DNA of 39,561 nt, from NCBI GenBank assembly GCA_028748685.1, contig JAJRDU010000180.1, forward strand, positions 1 to 39,561. The letters run 5' to 3'. The position numbers and the translations under genes were made by a program. Under the pieces are notes generated by a model. The model worked only from the letters and a program-made list of their open reading frames with translations. It was not told the origin of the DNA and searched no databases. This document shows positions 8,044 through 16,322 of the stretch, in pieces. Origin of the DNA: Methylococcaceae bacterium. Lineage in GTDB: Bacteria; Pseudomonadota; Gammaproteobacteria; Methylococcales; Methylomonadaceae. Position 1 is the first letter of the stretch, and each line of letters starts with the position of its first letter.

Positions 8044-9087
8044 TCAACCATGCCTTATCTGCAGCACTTCCACCGTATCCCAGATTTGCTCGGTAAACTC
8101 CCTGTCAATTTTCGGCATACCATCCTTCAGCCACTGCACCAACACCTTGGCGATATTGGGGTAGGTCACATGCACGGCATGGGGATTATGTAGCCAATCC
8201 TCGATCACGCCGCTGTCCATGTCGAACATGGTATGGCCGTAACCCAACTGCTCCAGCGCCGCGGCATTGGAAATCTGCTCCATCTGCGCATGTAAAGGTT
8301 TAACCAAAATCTTTTTACCCAATTGCAAGGATTCGCTAGCCAACTCGAAACCGGCATTGCTGATGATGCCCGCGCAATCGTACAGGTCCTTCTGAAAACC
8401 GTCCCGCGACAAAGGCTTGCAGATAATATGCGAATATTTCGACGGAACCACCTCCGGCGAATACACATGAAACTCGAAATTTTCAAACGGACACAGATGC
8501 CGAATCACTTCATTGGGATCTTCGAATGGCAAATAAACCACGATCTTGTTGGGCTGCGTGGTTTTCGGAAACTCCGGTGTTTCGATGATGGGCGGCAGAA
8601 TCGGCTGTCCGAAGTGATGCCAATGCAAGCCGATACCGATGTCGGCTGGCGCAAATTTTTTGATCACCTGGTCGGCGATTGGATCGGAACCCCTGCGGGG
8701 AATATCATGACCGAATGCATACTGATGACCGATACCGATCACCTGCTTTTTCTGCTTCTTAGCCGCCCAGGCCGTGACCGGCTCGAAATCGCTGATCACC
8801 AGATCATAGCCGCTTAAATCCAGGGTGGCGACATCCTTCACAAAGCGGATCGGCTTGGCTTGCAACGCCGTCTTCAGATAAGAAACCTGTCCCTTATGGG
8901 TATTGAAGGTCAAGCCTTCCTTCAGTTGATAACCGTTGAAGACGTCCATGTCGAAATATTTGTCGGCCGGACGGCCGCTAAACTGGAAGCTTACATCGAA
9001 ACCGGCCGCATAAAGCTCCTTGGCCATGACTCTGGCGCGGGTAATGTGGCCATTGCCGGTACCCTGCACCCCATAAAATATTTTCAT
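8044..9087 (-). CDS. MJ1255/VC2487-type glycosyltransferase
   Basis: The 347-residue protein has a GT-B-like layout. The N-terminal nucleotide-sugar-fold domain starts MKIFYGVQGTGNGHITRA, with the glycine-rich turn seen in MurG-like and MJ1255-like enzymes. The C-terminal half contains GIISNAGFELASESLQLG and LVKPLHAQMEQISNAAALE, the donor-binding pattern of this group. Family members are predicted to move a sugar onto a lipid or cell-surface acceptor, but the donor and acceptor are not known. Its ATG (9087) overlaps the TGA of the upstream PAP2 phosphatase as ATGA, so the two are translated together and probably act on the same lipid-linked substrate. Confidence 0.88.
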   Translation of the reverse strand: MKIFYGVQGTGNGHITRARVMAKELYAAGFDVSFQFSGRPADKYFDMDVFNGYQLKEGLTFNTHKGQVSYLKTALQAKPIRFVKDVATLDLSGYDLVISDFEPVTAWAAKKQKKQVIGIGHQYAFGHDIPRRGSDPIADQVIKKFAPADIGIGLHWHHFGQPILPPIIETPEFPKTTQPNKIVVYLPFEDPNEVIRHLCPFENFEFHVYSPEVVPSKYSHIICKPLSRDGFQKDLYDCAGIISNAGFELASESLQLGKKILVKPLHAQMEQISNAAALEQLGYGHTMFDMDSGVIEDWLHNPHAVHVTYPNIAKVLVQWLKDGMPKIDREFTEQIWDTVEVLQIRHG

Positions 9088-9608
9088 AATAAAATGTAAT
9101 TCAGACTAAAAATTGCGACGCCAATGCCTAATCCAATACCGACCAGTGTATCGGTGGGAAAGTGCACACCCAACACCACCCGAGAGAAACCAACCAGCGT
9201 GGCCCACAGGTAAAGCCCAATCATTAACGATGGAAAAAAATAACCAAGCAGCGTCGCAACCATGAAGGCCGCGGAAGTATGCCCGGACGGAAAACTGAAA
9301 TGATCGGAAGGCGTAATCACGCTTCGAAAGTCCCGCAACGCCTGCTGAGGACGATTGCGCTTGAAGCCGTTTTTCAATACAAAATAAACTGGCCTTTCAA
9401 TCGCAAACGCCAGGATCAGGGTTTTCAACAATGGATCCGCGCCGCCCTGATCCCAGTAAAACCACGCCGCCAGCAACACATAAAGCAAACCGTCACCGGT
9501 TCTGGAAACGATTCGGCACAAGCGCACCAAAGTCGCATGGATGCTGACGTTGTTTAACCAGGTAAACATGAAAACATCGTATTTATGAATGGAATAAATC
9601 AGCTTCAT
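9084..9608 (-). CDS. PAP2-family membrane phosphatase
   Basis: The 174-residue, multi-helix membrane protein carries all three parts of the PAP2 acid-phosphatase signature: KNGFKRNRP (K-x6-RP), FPSGHTSA and SRVVLGVHFPTD, with the catalytic His residues in PSGH and GVHFPTD. Such enzymes remove phosphate from phosphatidate, undecaprenyl pyrophosphate, lipid A or similar membrane lipids on the periplasmic side. The direct coupling to a glycosyltransferase suggests a role in lipid-carrier recycling or surface glycolipid modification. ATG at 9608 is the natural start. Confidence 0.92.
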   Translation of the reverse strand: MKLIYSIHKYDVFMFTWLNNVSIHATLVRLCRIVSRTGDGLLYVLLAAWFYWDQGGADPLLKTLILAFAIERPVYFVLKNGFKRNRPQQALRDFRSVITPSDHFSFPSGHTSAAFMVATLLGYFFPSLMIGLYLWATLVGFSRVVLGVHFPTDTLVGIGLGIGVAIFSLNYILL

Positions 9609-9732
9609 GGCACTGCCCTCTTTGTTTGCCGAGCATGTCGACCGCGATCATGCGCTGGCGATGGAAATCATGGATTTTCCGTTTGATGTCGATTCCTTAA
9701 TTCTGCCCGCACAGCTTAAAAGCGCTATATGA
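9607..9732 (+). CDS. Doubtful 41-residue ORF before trkH
   Basis: This is a short + strand frame starting at ATG 9607, back-to-back with the PAP2 start, and ending in TGA at 9730. It is acidic (MDFPFDVDSLILPAQ) and has no recognisable family and no ribosome site. The stretch 9609-9963 between the divergent PAP2 and trkH genes is 355 bp long. Apart from this frame and the palindrome at 9879, I see nothing coding in it. Confidence 0.15.
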   Translation: MALPSLFAEHVDRDHALAMEIMDFPFDVDSLILPAQLKSAI

Positions 9733-9878
9733 CAGTTAGATGAAGCTTTTTTTAAGATTGCATGACAGGCCGAGTAACAGCGGCAATGCGCGGGATAAAT
9801 TCGGATACCGGATAAGGCTCCTCCGGGCTAAACCGCACATTGAACGATGGGACTTAAGGGATAGTTTGTTACAATCCC

Positions 9879-9892
9879 CGCTAAATTTAGCG
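9879..9892. promoter_or_regulatory. 14-bp perfect palindrome upstream of trkH
   Basis: CGCTAAATTTAGCG is a perfect palindrome 71 bp before the trkH ATG and five bases after TACAAT (9870-9875), a possible -10 hexamer. A dimeric regulator could bind here and block transcription. No clear -35 element was seen, so the promoter assignment is weak. Confidence 0.3.
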
Positions 9893-9963
9893 CAACGAAA
9901 CTACCCGGCCTTCAACCGGCAAACCTTGCCATTAATCATCCCGTTTTATTTCAACCAGCTGCC

Positions 9964-11421
9964 ATGCAACGTTTTTGTACTCTCGCCTTTGTGCTCGGCC
10001 TGATCTTGATGATCTTCGGCTTAACCTATGCATTGCCCATCGCCGCATCGCTATATTATGAAGATGGCATGACGGATCATTTCCTGCGCGGCATGTCCAT
10101 CAACATTGGCGTCGGCAGTATCCTGGCGGGACTGACGATGCGCTTTCGCGGCGACGTGAAAACCCGCGACGGCTATCTGCTGGTGGCATCGTTCTGGATA
10201 TTGATGTCGGCGGCGGCCACGCTGCCATTGCTCTGGGGCATTCCCGGACTATCGTTCACCGACGCCTTTTTCGAAACCATGTCCGGCTTTACCACCACCG
10301 GCGCCACGGTATTCGTAGGCCTGGATCATTTAGCGCCTTCCCTGAACCTTTGGCGCCACGAACTGAACTGGATAGGCGGCTTGGGCATCATCGTGCTGGC
10401 CGTGGCTATTCTGCCCTTGCTGGGCGTCGGCGGCATGCAGTTGTATAAAGCCGAAATCGCCGGCCCGGTCAAGGACACCAAACTCACGCCACGTATCACC
10501 GAGACCGCGCGTTTGTTATGGTTGGTCTACGCTGGCATCACCCTGACCTGCATCCTGTGTTTACATTTGGCCGGCATGAGTTGGTTTGACGCGGTTTGCC
10601 ACGCCTTCTCCACACTAAGTCTCGGCGGCTTTTCCACCCACGATGCCAAGATAGGCTATTTCGACTCTGACAGCATTGAACTGGTGTTAATCGTCTTCAT
10701 GCTGATCTCCGCCATGAACTTCGCGGTTCATTACCAAGCCTTGCATCAACGCAGCCTAAAGGCCTACCTACTCGACCCGGAAGCCATGCCGATGCTGGGC
10801 GTAATTGCCAGCAGTATTCTGTTGTGTGCCGGTTATCTTTGGCATTTTGAGACTTATCCGGATTTTTATACCAGTTTGCGCCATGTCACCTTCAATCTGG
10901 TTTCAATCGCCTCCGGATGCGGATTTGTCAGCGTCGATTTCAATCAATGGCCGCCGTTCGTGCCCTGGTGGATGCTTTATCTAAGTTGCGTGACCGCCTG
11001 TACCGGCTCCACCGGCGGCGGCATCAAGATGTTCCGCACCCTGCTGCTGTGGAAACAAGCCGGACGGGAAATGTTTAGCCTCCTGCATCCGCGCGCGGTC
11101 AACCCTATCCGCATCGGAAACATGCCCATCCCCAACAAAATCATTTTCGCGGTACTGGCCTTTATATTTCTGTATTTCATCTCGGTCGTGGTGATGACCT
11201 TCACGCTGATGTTTACCGGGCTAGACCCGATCTCGGCACTCAGCGCCGTTCTAGCCTGCATCAACAATACCGGTCCCGGATTAAATCAACTAGGCCCCGC
11301 ACACACTTATGCCGGCCTGAACGATTTCCAGACCTGGGTATGCTCGGTAACGATGCTGCTCGGACGACTAGAAGTCTTTACTTTGGTGGTGCTTTTTACT
11401 CCTACTTTCTGGAGAAAATAG
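9964..11421 (+). CDS. trkH: K+ uptake channel subunit TrkH/TrkG
   Basis: The 485-residue inner-membrane protein is of normal TrkH length. It shows the repeated selectivity-loop regions of the Trk/Ktr/HKT superfamily: SGFTTTGATVF (loop 1), STLSLGGFSTH (loop 2), IASGCGFVSVD (loop 3) and CINNTGPGLNQLG (loop 4), plus STGGGIKMFR and the closing MLLGRLEVFTL. It takes up K+ together with the cytoplasmic regulator TrkA, which is not in the window. ATG at 9964 has only a weak ribosome site. SecF follows 96 bp later; a six-base stem (GCCTTA/TAAGGC, 11433-11452) lies between but has no T-run. Confidence 0.96.
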   Translation: MQRFCTLAFVLGLILMIFGLTYALPIAASLYYEDGMTDHFLRGMSINIGVGSILAGLTMRFRGDVKTRDGYLLVASFWILMSAAATLPLLWGIPGLSFTDAFFETMSGFTTTGATVFVGLDHLAPSLNLWRHELNWIGGLGIIVLAVAILPLLGVGGMQLYKAEIAGPVKDTKLTPRITETARLLWLVYAGITLTCILCLHLAGMSWFDAVCHAFSTLSLGGFSTHDAKIGYFDSDSIELVLIVFMLISAMNFAVHYQALHQRSLKAYLLDPEAMPMLGVIASSILLCAGYLWHFETYPDFYTSLRHVTFNLVSIASGCGFVSVDFNQWPPFVPWWMLYLSCVTACTGSTGGGIKMFRTLLLWKQAGREMFSLLHPRAVNPIRIGNMPIPNKIIFAVLAFIFLYFISVVVMTFTLMFTGLDPISALSAVLACINNTGPGLNQLGPAHTYAGLNDFQTWVCSVTMLLGRLEVFTLVVLFTPTFWRK

Positions 11422-11517
11422 TACAATTCGCAGCCTTATCGTTTGCTAAGGCGTTAGAACATCGCACTTAAGGTGCAAGCCGTAACAAATTTTCAATATT
11501 TATCCAGGAACCTCGGT

Positions 11518-12447
11518 ATGAACTCCGCTCGACAAATTGATTTTCTCAGTAAAAGAAAGCTGGCTTTTTTCTTTTCCGGCACATTGTTTCTGATTTCGAT
11601 CATTTCTTTCTTCGCCAAGGGCATGGATCTGGGCATTGATTTTACCGGCGGCAGCGTCTTTGAAATGCATTACAACCAGTCAGTCGATCTGGACAAAATG
11701 CGGGGCACGCTGGAACAACAAGGCTTTACCGATGCGAATCTGCAACATTTCGGCAGCTCGGAAGATGTATTGATCCGCCTAAAACCGGTTGAAGGCATCA
11801 ATCAAAAGGAACTCAGCGAAAAGATACTCAGCGTCGCCAACAGCAGCCAGAGCCAACCTGGCGAATTGCGCCGCGTCGAATTCGTCGGCCCGCAAATCGG
11901 CGAAGAGTTGATCAACGATGGCGGTTTAGCCCTGTTTTTCTCTTTCGTTGGCGTGATGATTTACGTCAGCATCCGCTTCGAGTGGAAACTGTCGATAGGC
12001 GCTATCGCCGCCCTGTTCCACGACACCATCATCACCATGGGCTTTTTTTCGGTGTTCGGCTGGGAATTCGATATGACCGTGCTGTCGGCGATTCTGGCGC
12101 TGGTCGGTTACTCGATCAACGACACCATCGTCGTCTACGACCGAATCCGCGAAACCGTCCGCGCCAGCCGCATCAAGGAATCCATCCACGACATCGTCAA
12201 CCAAGCGCTTAACGATACCCTGAGCCGTACCATTCTGACTTCGTTGACCGTCTTCCTGACTCTGCTGGCCTTGGCCTTCCTAGGCGGAAAAACCATACAC
12301 GGCTTTGCGATTGCGATGCTGATAGGCGTCGTCAAAGGGACTTATTCGTCGATCTATATCGCCAGTTCCTTGGCGTTGAGCTTCGGCTTGAGCCGCCAAG
12401 ACCTGATGCCGGCGGAAAAAGACGCTACCGTCGATGAATTGCCGTAA
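11518..12447 (+). CDS. secF: Protein translocase subunit SecF
   Basis: SecF, with SecD, uses the proton gradient to pull secreted proteins through SecYEG. The 309-residue protein has the first membrane helix followed by GMDLGIDFTGGSVFE, a periplasmic P4-like domain with VEFVGPQIGEEL, and five further helices including LVGYSINDTIVVYDRIRE. ATG 11518 is chosen because AGGA lies eight bases upstream; a GTG at 11473 in the same frame would add 15 residues. SecF normally follows secD and yajC, but here its neighbours are trkH and a flavoprotein. secD must be elsewhere, which is an unusual layout for a gammaproteobacterium. Confidence 0.95.
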   Translation: MNSARQIDFLSKRKLAFFFSGTLFLISIISFFAKGMDLGIDFTGGSVFEMHYNQSVDLDKMRGTLEQQGFTDANLQHFGSSEDVLIRLKPVEGINQKELSEKILSVANSSQSQPGELRRVEFVGPQIGEELINDGGLALFFSFVGVMIYVSIRFEWKLSIGAIAALFHDTIITMGFFSVFGWEFDMTVLSAILALVGYSINDTIVVYDRIRETVRASRIKESIHDIVNQALNDTLSRTILTSLTVFLTLLALAFLGGKTIHGFAIAMLIGVVKGTYSSIYIASSLALSFGLSRQDLMPAEKDATVDELP

Positions 12448-12473
12448 ACCTTCGGACAAAATACATACCCTGT

Positions 12474-12495
12474 GAGGGCAAATTCATTCGCCCTC
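12474..12495 (+). promoter_or_regulatory. Short hairpin between secF and the flavoprotein
   Basis: GAGGGC (12474-12479) pairs with GCCCTC (12490-12495) around a 10-base loop, 35 bp before the next start codon. There is no T-run after it, so it is more likely a leader stem or a weak pause site than a terminator. Confidence 0.3.
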
Positions 12496-12529
12496 GCTAA
12501 CTTCAAGCGAACATTCATGGAATAACTTG

Positions 12530-15500
12530 ATGACAAAACAGATTAATACTCGCGAACTGACCCAACTGACCCTCGGCATCCCCGACTTTGAATACCAAGA
12601 CCTTTACGACGCAAAGCGCCTAGCGGATTTGCTGGCGGTATTCGACCAGTCGGTACAACAACACGACTCGGCTTTGTTCGAAGAAATCGTTGCCTACCGC
12701 GCCTGTGGCGGGGAAGGCATGAAGCCGGAAGAAATTTCCGAGTTATTGGTCAAGATGGCGCCGCTGGTCGGCAGCTTCGTCGCGCGTCTGTTCAAGGTCG
12801 GTGACGTTCGCGATCAACAGATAGTCCAAATTCGCGGCGAATTTGACAGCGTATTTGTTTACCGTACCGAGATCATCGGCAATCTAAGCAAGCTGTTCAA
12901 GGGCCAAACCATCGAAGGCTGGAATATCGCCGAATTGCAGGGGCAACTGGATGCCTTGCTTAGCGTAACCGGCAAAGGCGAGCTGTTTGCCGCCGACCCG
13001 GAACTGGCGGTCGGTCAATTGGCGGCCGATTTGTGGCGCTTATCGAAAAACGAGGCATTAACCGAGAAGGACGTCGCCGCGTTGAAACAATTGGTTGCCA
13101 CTTCCGCCTTGTTGAGCGAGGCCACCAATAGCGATACACCAGCCGCCTTCATTGCCGCATTGCTGGACATCGTCTGCCGCTGGAGCTTCGCCGCCAAGCA
13201 AGTTCCCGAACTGCAAGCCATCGTCAAAAAATGGCTGAGTTTCAAGATCGCCGAAAAAACCGATTTGGACAATCTGGTTGAACATGACAGCGTGGCCCAG
13301 AATGGCTACGACGTCTGGGTCTGCGACGAACACCATCACCGCCGCCGCGACGGCTTCGCGCTAACCGACAAACGCTTCAAGCAACGCCAAGCACTTTACG
13401 AAATCGATCACTGCATCTACTGCCACGACCGCGATAACGACTCCTGCTCCAAAGGCATCAAAAACAAGAAAGACGGCACCTTCAAGGCCAACCACCTGGG
13501 CTCGTTAATGACTGGCTGCCCGCTGGAGGAAAAAATCTCGGAGATGCATCTGGTCAAACGTCAGGGCGACAACATTGGCGCCTTGGCGATGATCATCATC
13601 GACAACCCGATGTGCCCCGGCACCGGCCATAGGATTTGCAACGATTGCATGCGCGGTTGTATTTACCAAAAAACCGAAGCGGTCAACATTCCTCAGATCG
13701 AAACCAATGTGCTAACCGATGTGTTGTTCATGCCCTGGGGTTTCGAGATTTATAGCCTGCTGACTCGCTGGAACCCACTGAACGTCAAGCGCTCCACCGC
13801 CCTGCCCTATAACGGCAAAAACGTGCTAGTCGCCGGCATGGGCCCCGCCGGTTACACGCTGACGCATTACCTGCTGAACGAAGGTTTCGGCGTGGTCGGC
13901 ATCGATGCACTGAAAATCGAGCCGCTGCCGCTGCACCTGACCGGCGACAAAAACAATTCGCCCATGCCTATCATGGATTTCCAAAGCCTGTACGAAGACC
14001 TGGACAAACGGGTCATGTTGGGCTTCGGCGGCGTCGCCGAATACGGCATCACGGTGCGTTGGGACAAAAATTTTTTGAAAGTGATTTACCTGACCTTGCT
14101 GCGTAGAGCCGCGTTCAAATGTTACGGTGGCGTGCGATTCGGCGGCACCGTGACCATAGACGAAGCCTGGGAACTGGGTTTCGACCATATCGCCATCGCC
14201 AGTGGCGCCGGCAAGCCGACCGTGATCGACCTGAAAAACAATATGACCCGCGGCATCCGCAAGGCCTCGGACTTTTTGATGGGCCTGCAATTGACCGGCG
14301 CGGCCAAAGCATCGTCATTGGCCAATCTGCAAGTGCGCATGCCGGCCGGCGTGATCGGCGGCGGCTTGACCGCGATCGATACCGCCACGGAACTCTTGGC
14401 TTACTATCCGCTGCAGGTCAGCAAGATCACCCATCGCTATGACAAACTGGTCGCCAAATACGGCGAAGCCGAAGTCCGCAAGCGTTACGACAAGGAAGAA
14501 CTGGAAATCCTCGAAGAATTCCTGGCACACGGCCGGGTGATCGAACAGGAACGCGCCCGCGCCAGAGCCGCCGGCGAAACGCCCAACTTCCTGCCCTTCC
14601 TCAAACAATGGGGCGGCGTGACCATGTTCTACCGCAAGGGCATCAAGGATTCGCCGGCTTACCGCCAGAATCACGAAGAAATTCACGAAGCCTTGTCGGA
14701 AGGTATTTACCTGGCCGAAGGCATGAGCCCCTTGGAAGCGATCAACGACGACTACGGTCACCTGAAAGCCGTGCGCTTCGAGAAATTGACCGAGCAGGAA
14801 GGCAAGTGGCGCAAGACCGGCGAGCAGGAAATCGCTTTGCGTGGCCTGTTCATCGCCGCCGGTACCGCGCCGAACACCATTTACCAGTCCGAGCATCCAA
14901 TGACGTTCTTGATGGATCACAAGTTCTATAAACGCCACGAGCCGGAATGGTTGCAAGGCAAGGCTGAACTGGTGGCCATGGCGGACGACACGCAAGTCAA
15001 GGTCGGTAAACCCGCGCCGTTTACTTCATACCACAGCGAAGGCCGTTACATCACCTTCTACGGCGACAATCATCCCGTTTACGCCGGCAACGTCGTTAAA
15101 GCCATGGCCAGCGCCAAGGACGGTTATCCCTACATCGTCAAATTGTTCGAAGGCGACATCGCCAAACTGGATGCCGCCAAGCAGGCCGAGCGCGATGCGC
15201 AATTGCGGTCCATGCAGGACAAGCTGGACGCAAACTTCAAGGCTCACGTTGTCGAAGTCAACCGCCTGACGCCGACCATCATCGAGGTGGTGATCAAGGC
15301 GCCGGCTGCGGCGAAGAACTTCGAGCCCGGCCAGTTCTACCGCGTGCAAAACTTCGAATCCCTGGCCCCGAAAATCGAAGGCACGGCCCTGGCGGCCGAA
15401 GGCTTGGCTTTGACCGGCGCCTGGGTGGACAAGGAAAAAGGCCTGGTATCGCTGATTGCGTTGGAAATGGGTAGCTCCAGCCGCTTGTGCGCCACCTGGG

Positions 15501-16210
15501 AAGCCGGCGACCCGCTGGTACTGATGGGCGTCACCGGCGCCCCGACCGAAATTCCGACCGGCAAGACCGTGTTGCTGTTGGGCGGCGGTTTGGGCAACGC
15601 GGTGCTGTTCTCGATCGGCAAGGCCATGCGCGCCGCCGGCAACAAAGTGCTGTATTTCGCCGGCTACCGTAACCGCGTCGATTTGTTCAAGGTCGCGGAA
15701 ATCGAGGAGGCCTCCGACGTGATCGTCTGGGCTGTCGATAATCTACCGGGCAACGAGGCGATACCGGTCACCCGCCCGCAGGACAAGACCTTCGTCGGCA
15801 ACATCGTCGAGGCGATGATCGCTTACGCCAATGGCGACCTAGGCGACACTACGCTGAAATTACAGGATGTCGAACACCTGATCGTGATCGGCTCCGACCG
15901 GATGATGGCGGCGGTGAAAGCAGCGCGTTTCGGCGTGTTGAAACCTTATCTGAAGGAAGGCCACGAAGCCGTGGCATCCATCAACTCGCCCATGCAGTGC
16001 ATGATGAAAGGCGTCTGCGCGCAGTGCATGTGCAAGCACGTCGATCCGGAAAGCGGCGAGGAAAGCTTCATGTATTCCTGCTACAACCAGGATCAGGGCT
16101 TGGATTACGTCGACTTTCCGAACCTGAACGCCCGCCTGCGGCAGAACACGGTACAGGAAAAATTATCATCTTTGTGGCTGACTTATTTGCTCGAAACCGA
16201 CAAGGGCTGA
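12530..16210 (+). CDS. Giant FAD/Fe-S oxidoreductase, NfnB-like plus NfnA/PyrK-like fusion
   Basis: The 1226-residue protein begins with about 280 residues I cannot assign. A Cys-rich ferredoxin-like domain follows (first Cys295 in HCIYCHD, later CPGTGHRICNDCMRGC with Cys370), like the two-[4Fe-4S] domain in front of GltD and DPYD. A GltD-like domain then has the FAD motif GMGPAG (436-441), the NAD(P) motif GGGLTAIDTATE and closing AAGTAPNTIY. From about residue 905 comes a ferredoxin-reductase-like domain (PGQFYRVQNF, LLGGGLGNAV), ending in a PyrK-like iron-sulfur Cys set: Cys1157, 1163, 1166 and 1184, with Cys1168 extra. NfnB and NfnA have these parts as separate chains and exchange electrons among NADH, NADPH and ferredoxin. 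The single-chain form suggests pyridine-nucleotide/ferredoxin electron transfer; substrates are not known. ATG 12530 is preferred over TTG 12527. Confidence 0.85.
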   Translation: MTKQINTRELTQLTLGIPDFEYQDLYDAKRLADLLAVFDQSVQQHDSALFEEIVAYRACGGEGMKPEEISELLVKMAPLVGSFVARLFKVGDVRDQQIVQIRGEFDSVFVYRTEIIGNLSKLFKGQTIEGWNIAELQGQLDALLSVTGKGELFAADPELAVGQLAADLWRLSKNEALTEKDVAALKQLVATSALLSEATNSDTPAAFIAALLDIVCRWSFAAKQVPELQAIVKKWLSFKIAEKTDLDNLVEHDSVAQNGYDVWVCDEHHHRRRDGFALTDKRFKQRQALYEIDHCIYCHDRDNDSCSKGIKNKKDGTFKANHLGSLMTGCPLEEKISEMHLVKRQGDNIGALAMIIIDNPMCPGTGHRICNDCMRGCIYQKTEAVNIPQIETNVLTDVLFMPWGFEIYSLLTRWNPLNVKRSTALPYNGKNVLVAGMGPAGYTLTHYLLNEGFGVVGIDALKIEPLPLHLTGDKNNSPMPIMDFQSLYEDLDKRVMLGFGGVAEYGITVRWDKNFLKVIYLTLLRRAAFKCYGGVRFGGTVTIDEAWELGFDHIAIASGAGKPTVIDLKNNMTRGIRKASDFLMGLQLTGAAKASSLANLQVRMPAGVIGGGLTAIDTATELLAYYPLQVSKITHRYDKLVAKYGEAEVRKRYDKEELEILEEFLAHGRVIEQERARARAAGETPNFLPFLKQWGGVTMFYRKGIKDSPAYRQNHEEIHEALSEGIYLAEGMSPLEAINDDYGHLKAVRFEKLTEQEGKWRKTGEQEIALRGLFIAAGTAPNTIYQSEHPMTFLMDHKFYKRHEPEWLQGKAELVAMADDTQVKVGKPAPFTSYHSEGRYITFYGDNHPVYAGNVVKAMASAKDGYPYIVKLFEGDIAKLDAAKQAERDAQLRSMQDKLDANFKAHVVEVNRLTPTIIEVVIKAPAAAKNFEPGQFYRVQNFESLAPKIEGTALAAEGLALTGAWVDKEKGLVSLIALEMGSSSRLCATWEAGDPLVLMGVTGAPTEIPTGKTVLLLGGGLGNAVLFSIGKAMRAAGNKVLYFAGYRNRVDLFKVAEIEEASDVIVWAVDNLPGNEAIPVTRPQDKTFVGNIVEAMIAYANGDLGDTTLKLQDVEHLIVIGSDRMMAAVKAARFGVLKPYLKEGHEAVASINSPMQCMMKGVCAQCMCKHVDPESGEESFMYSCYNQDQGLDYVDFPNLNARLRQNTVQEKLSSLWLTYLLETDKG

Positions 16211-16261
16211 TTTTTTAAGTATCTCCACCGCCATTCCCGCTATCTTGCCGGGATGACAAAA

Positions 16262-16306
16262 GCAACGATGGCTAGGGGGTTAGCCTAGCCATCGTTGCCG
16301 TCTTTT
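16262..16306 (+). terminator. Strong hairpin with TTTT, just before nhaD
   Basis: A perfect 15-bp stem, GCAACGATGGCTAGG (16262-16276) with CCTAGCCATCGTTGC (16284-16298), has a 7-base loop and is followed by CGTCTTTT. It looks like an intrinsic terminator for the flavoprotein gene. It ends only 16 bases before the nhaD start and directly abuts the nhaD ribosome site, so any nhaD promoter must lie upstream of it. Confidence 0.8.
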
Positions 16307-16322
16307 AGAAAGGAGTTCATTC

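Noticed and set aside
9740-10003. 87-residue + strand frame ahead of trkH
   Set aside because: It overlaps the trkH start in another frame, has no ribosome site and no recognisable features.
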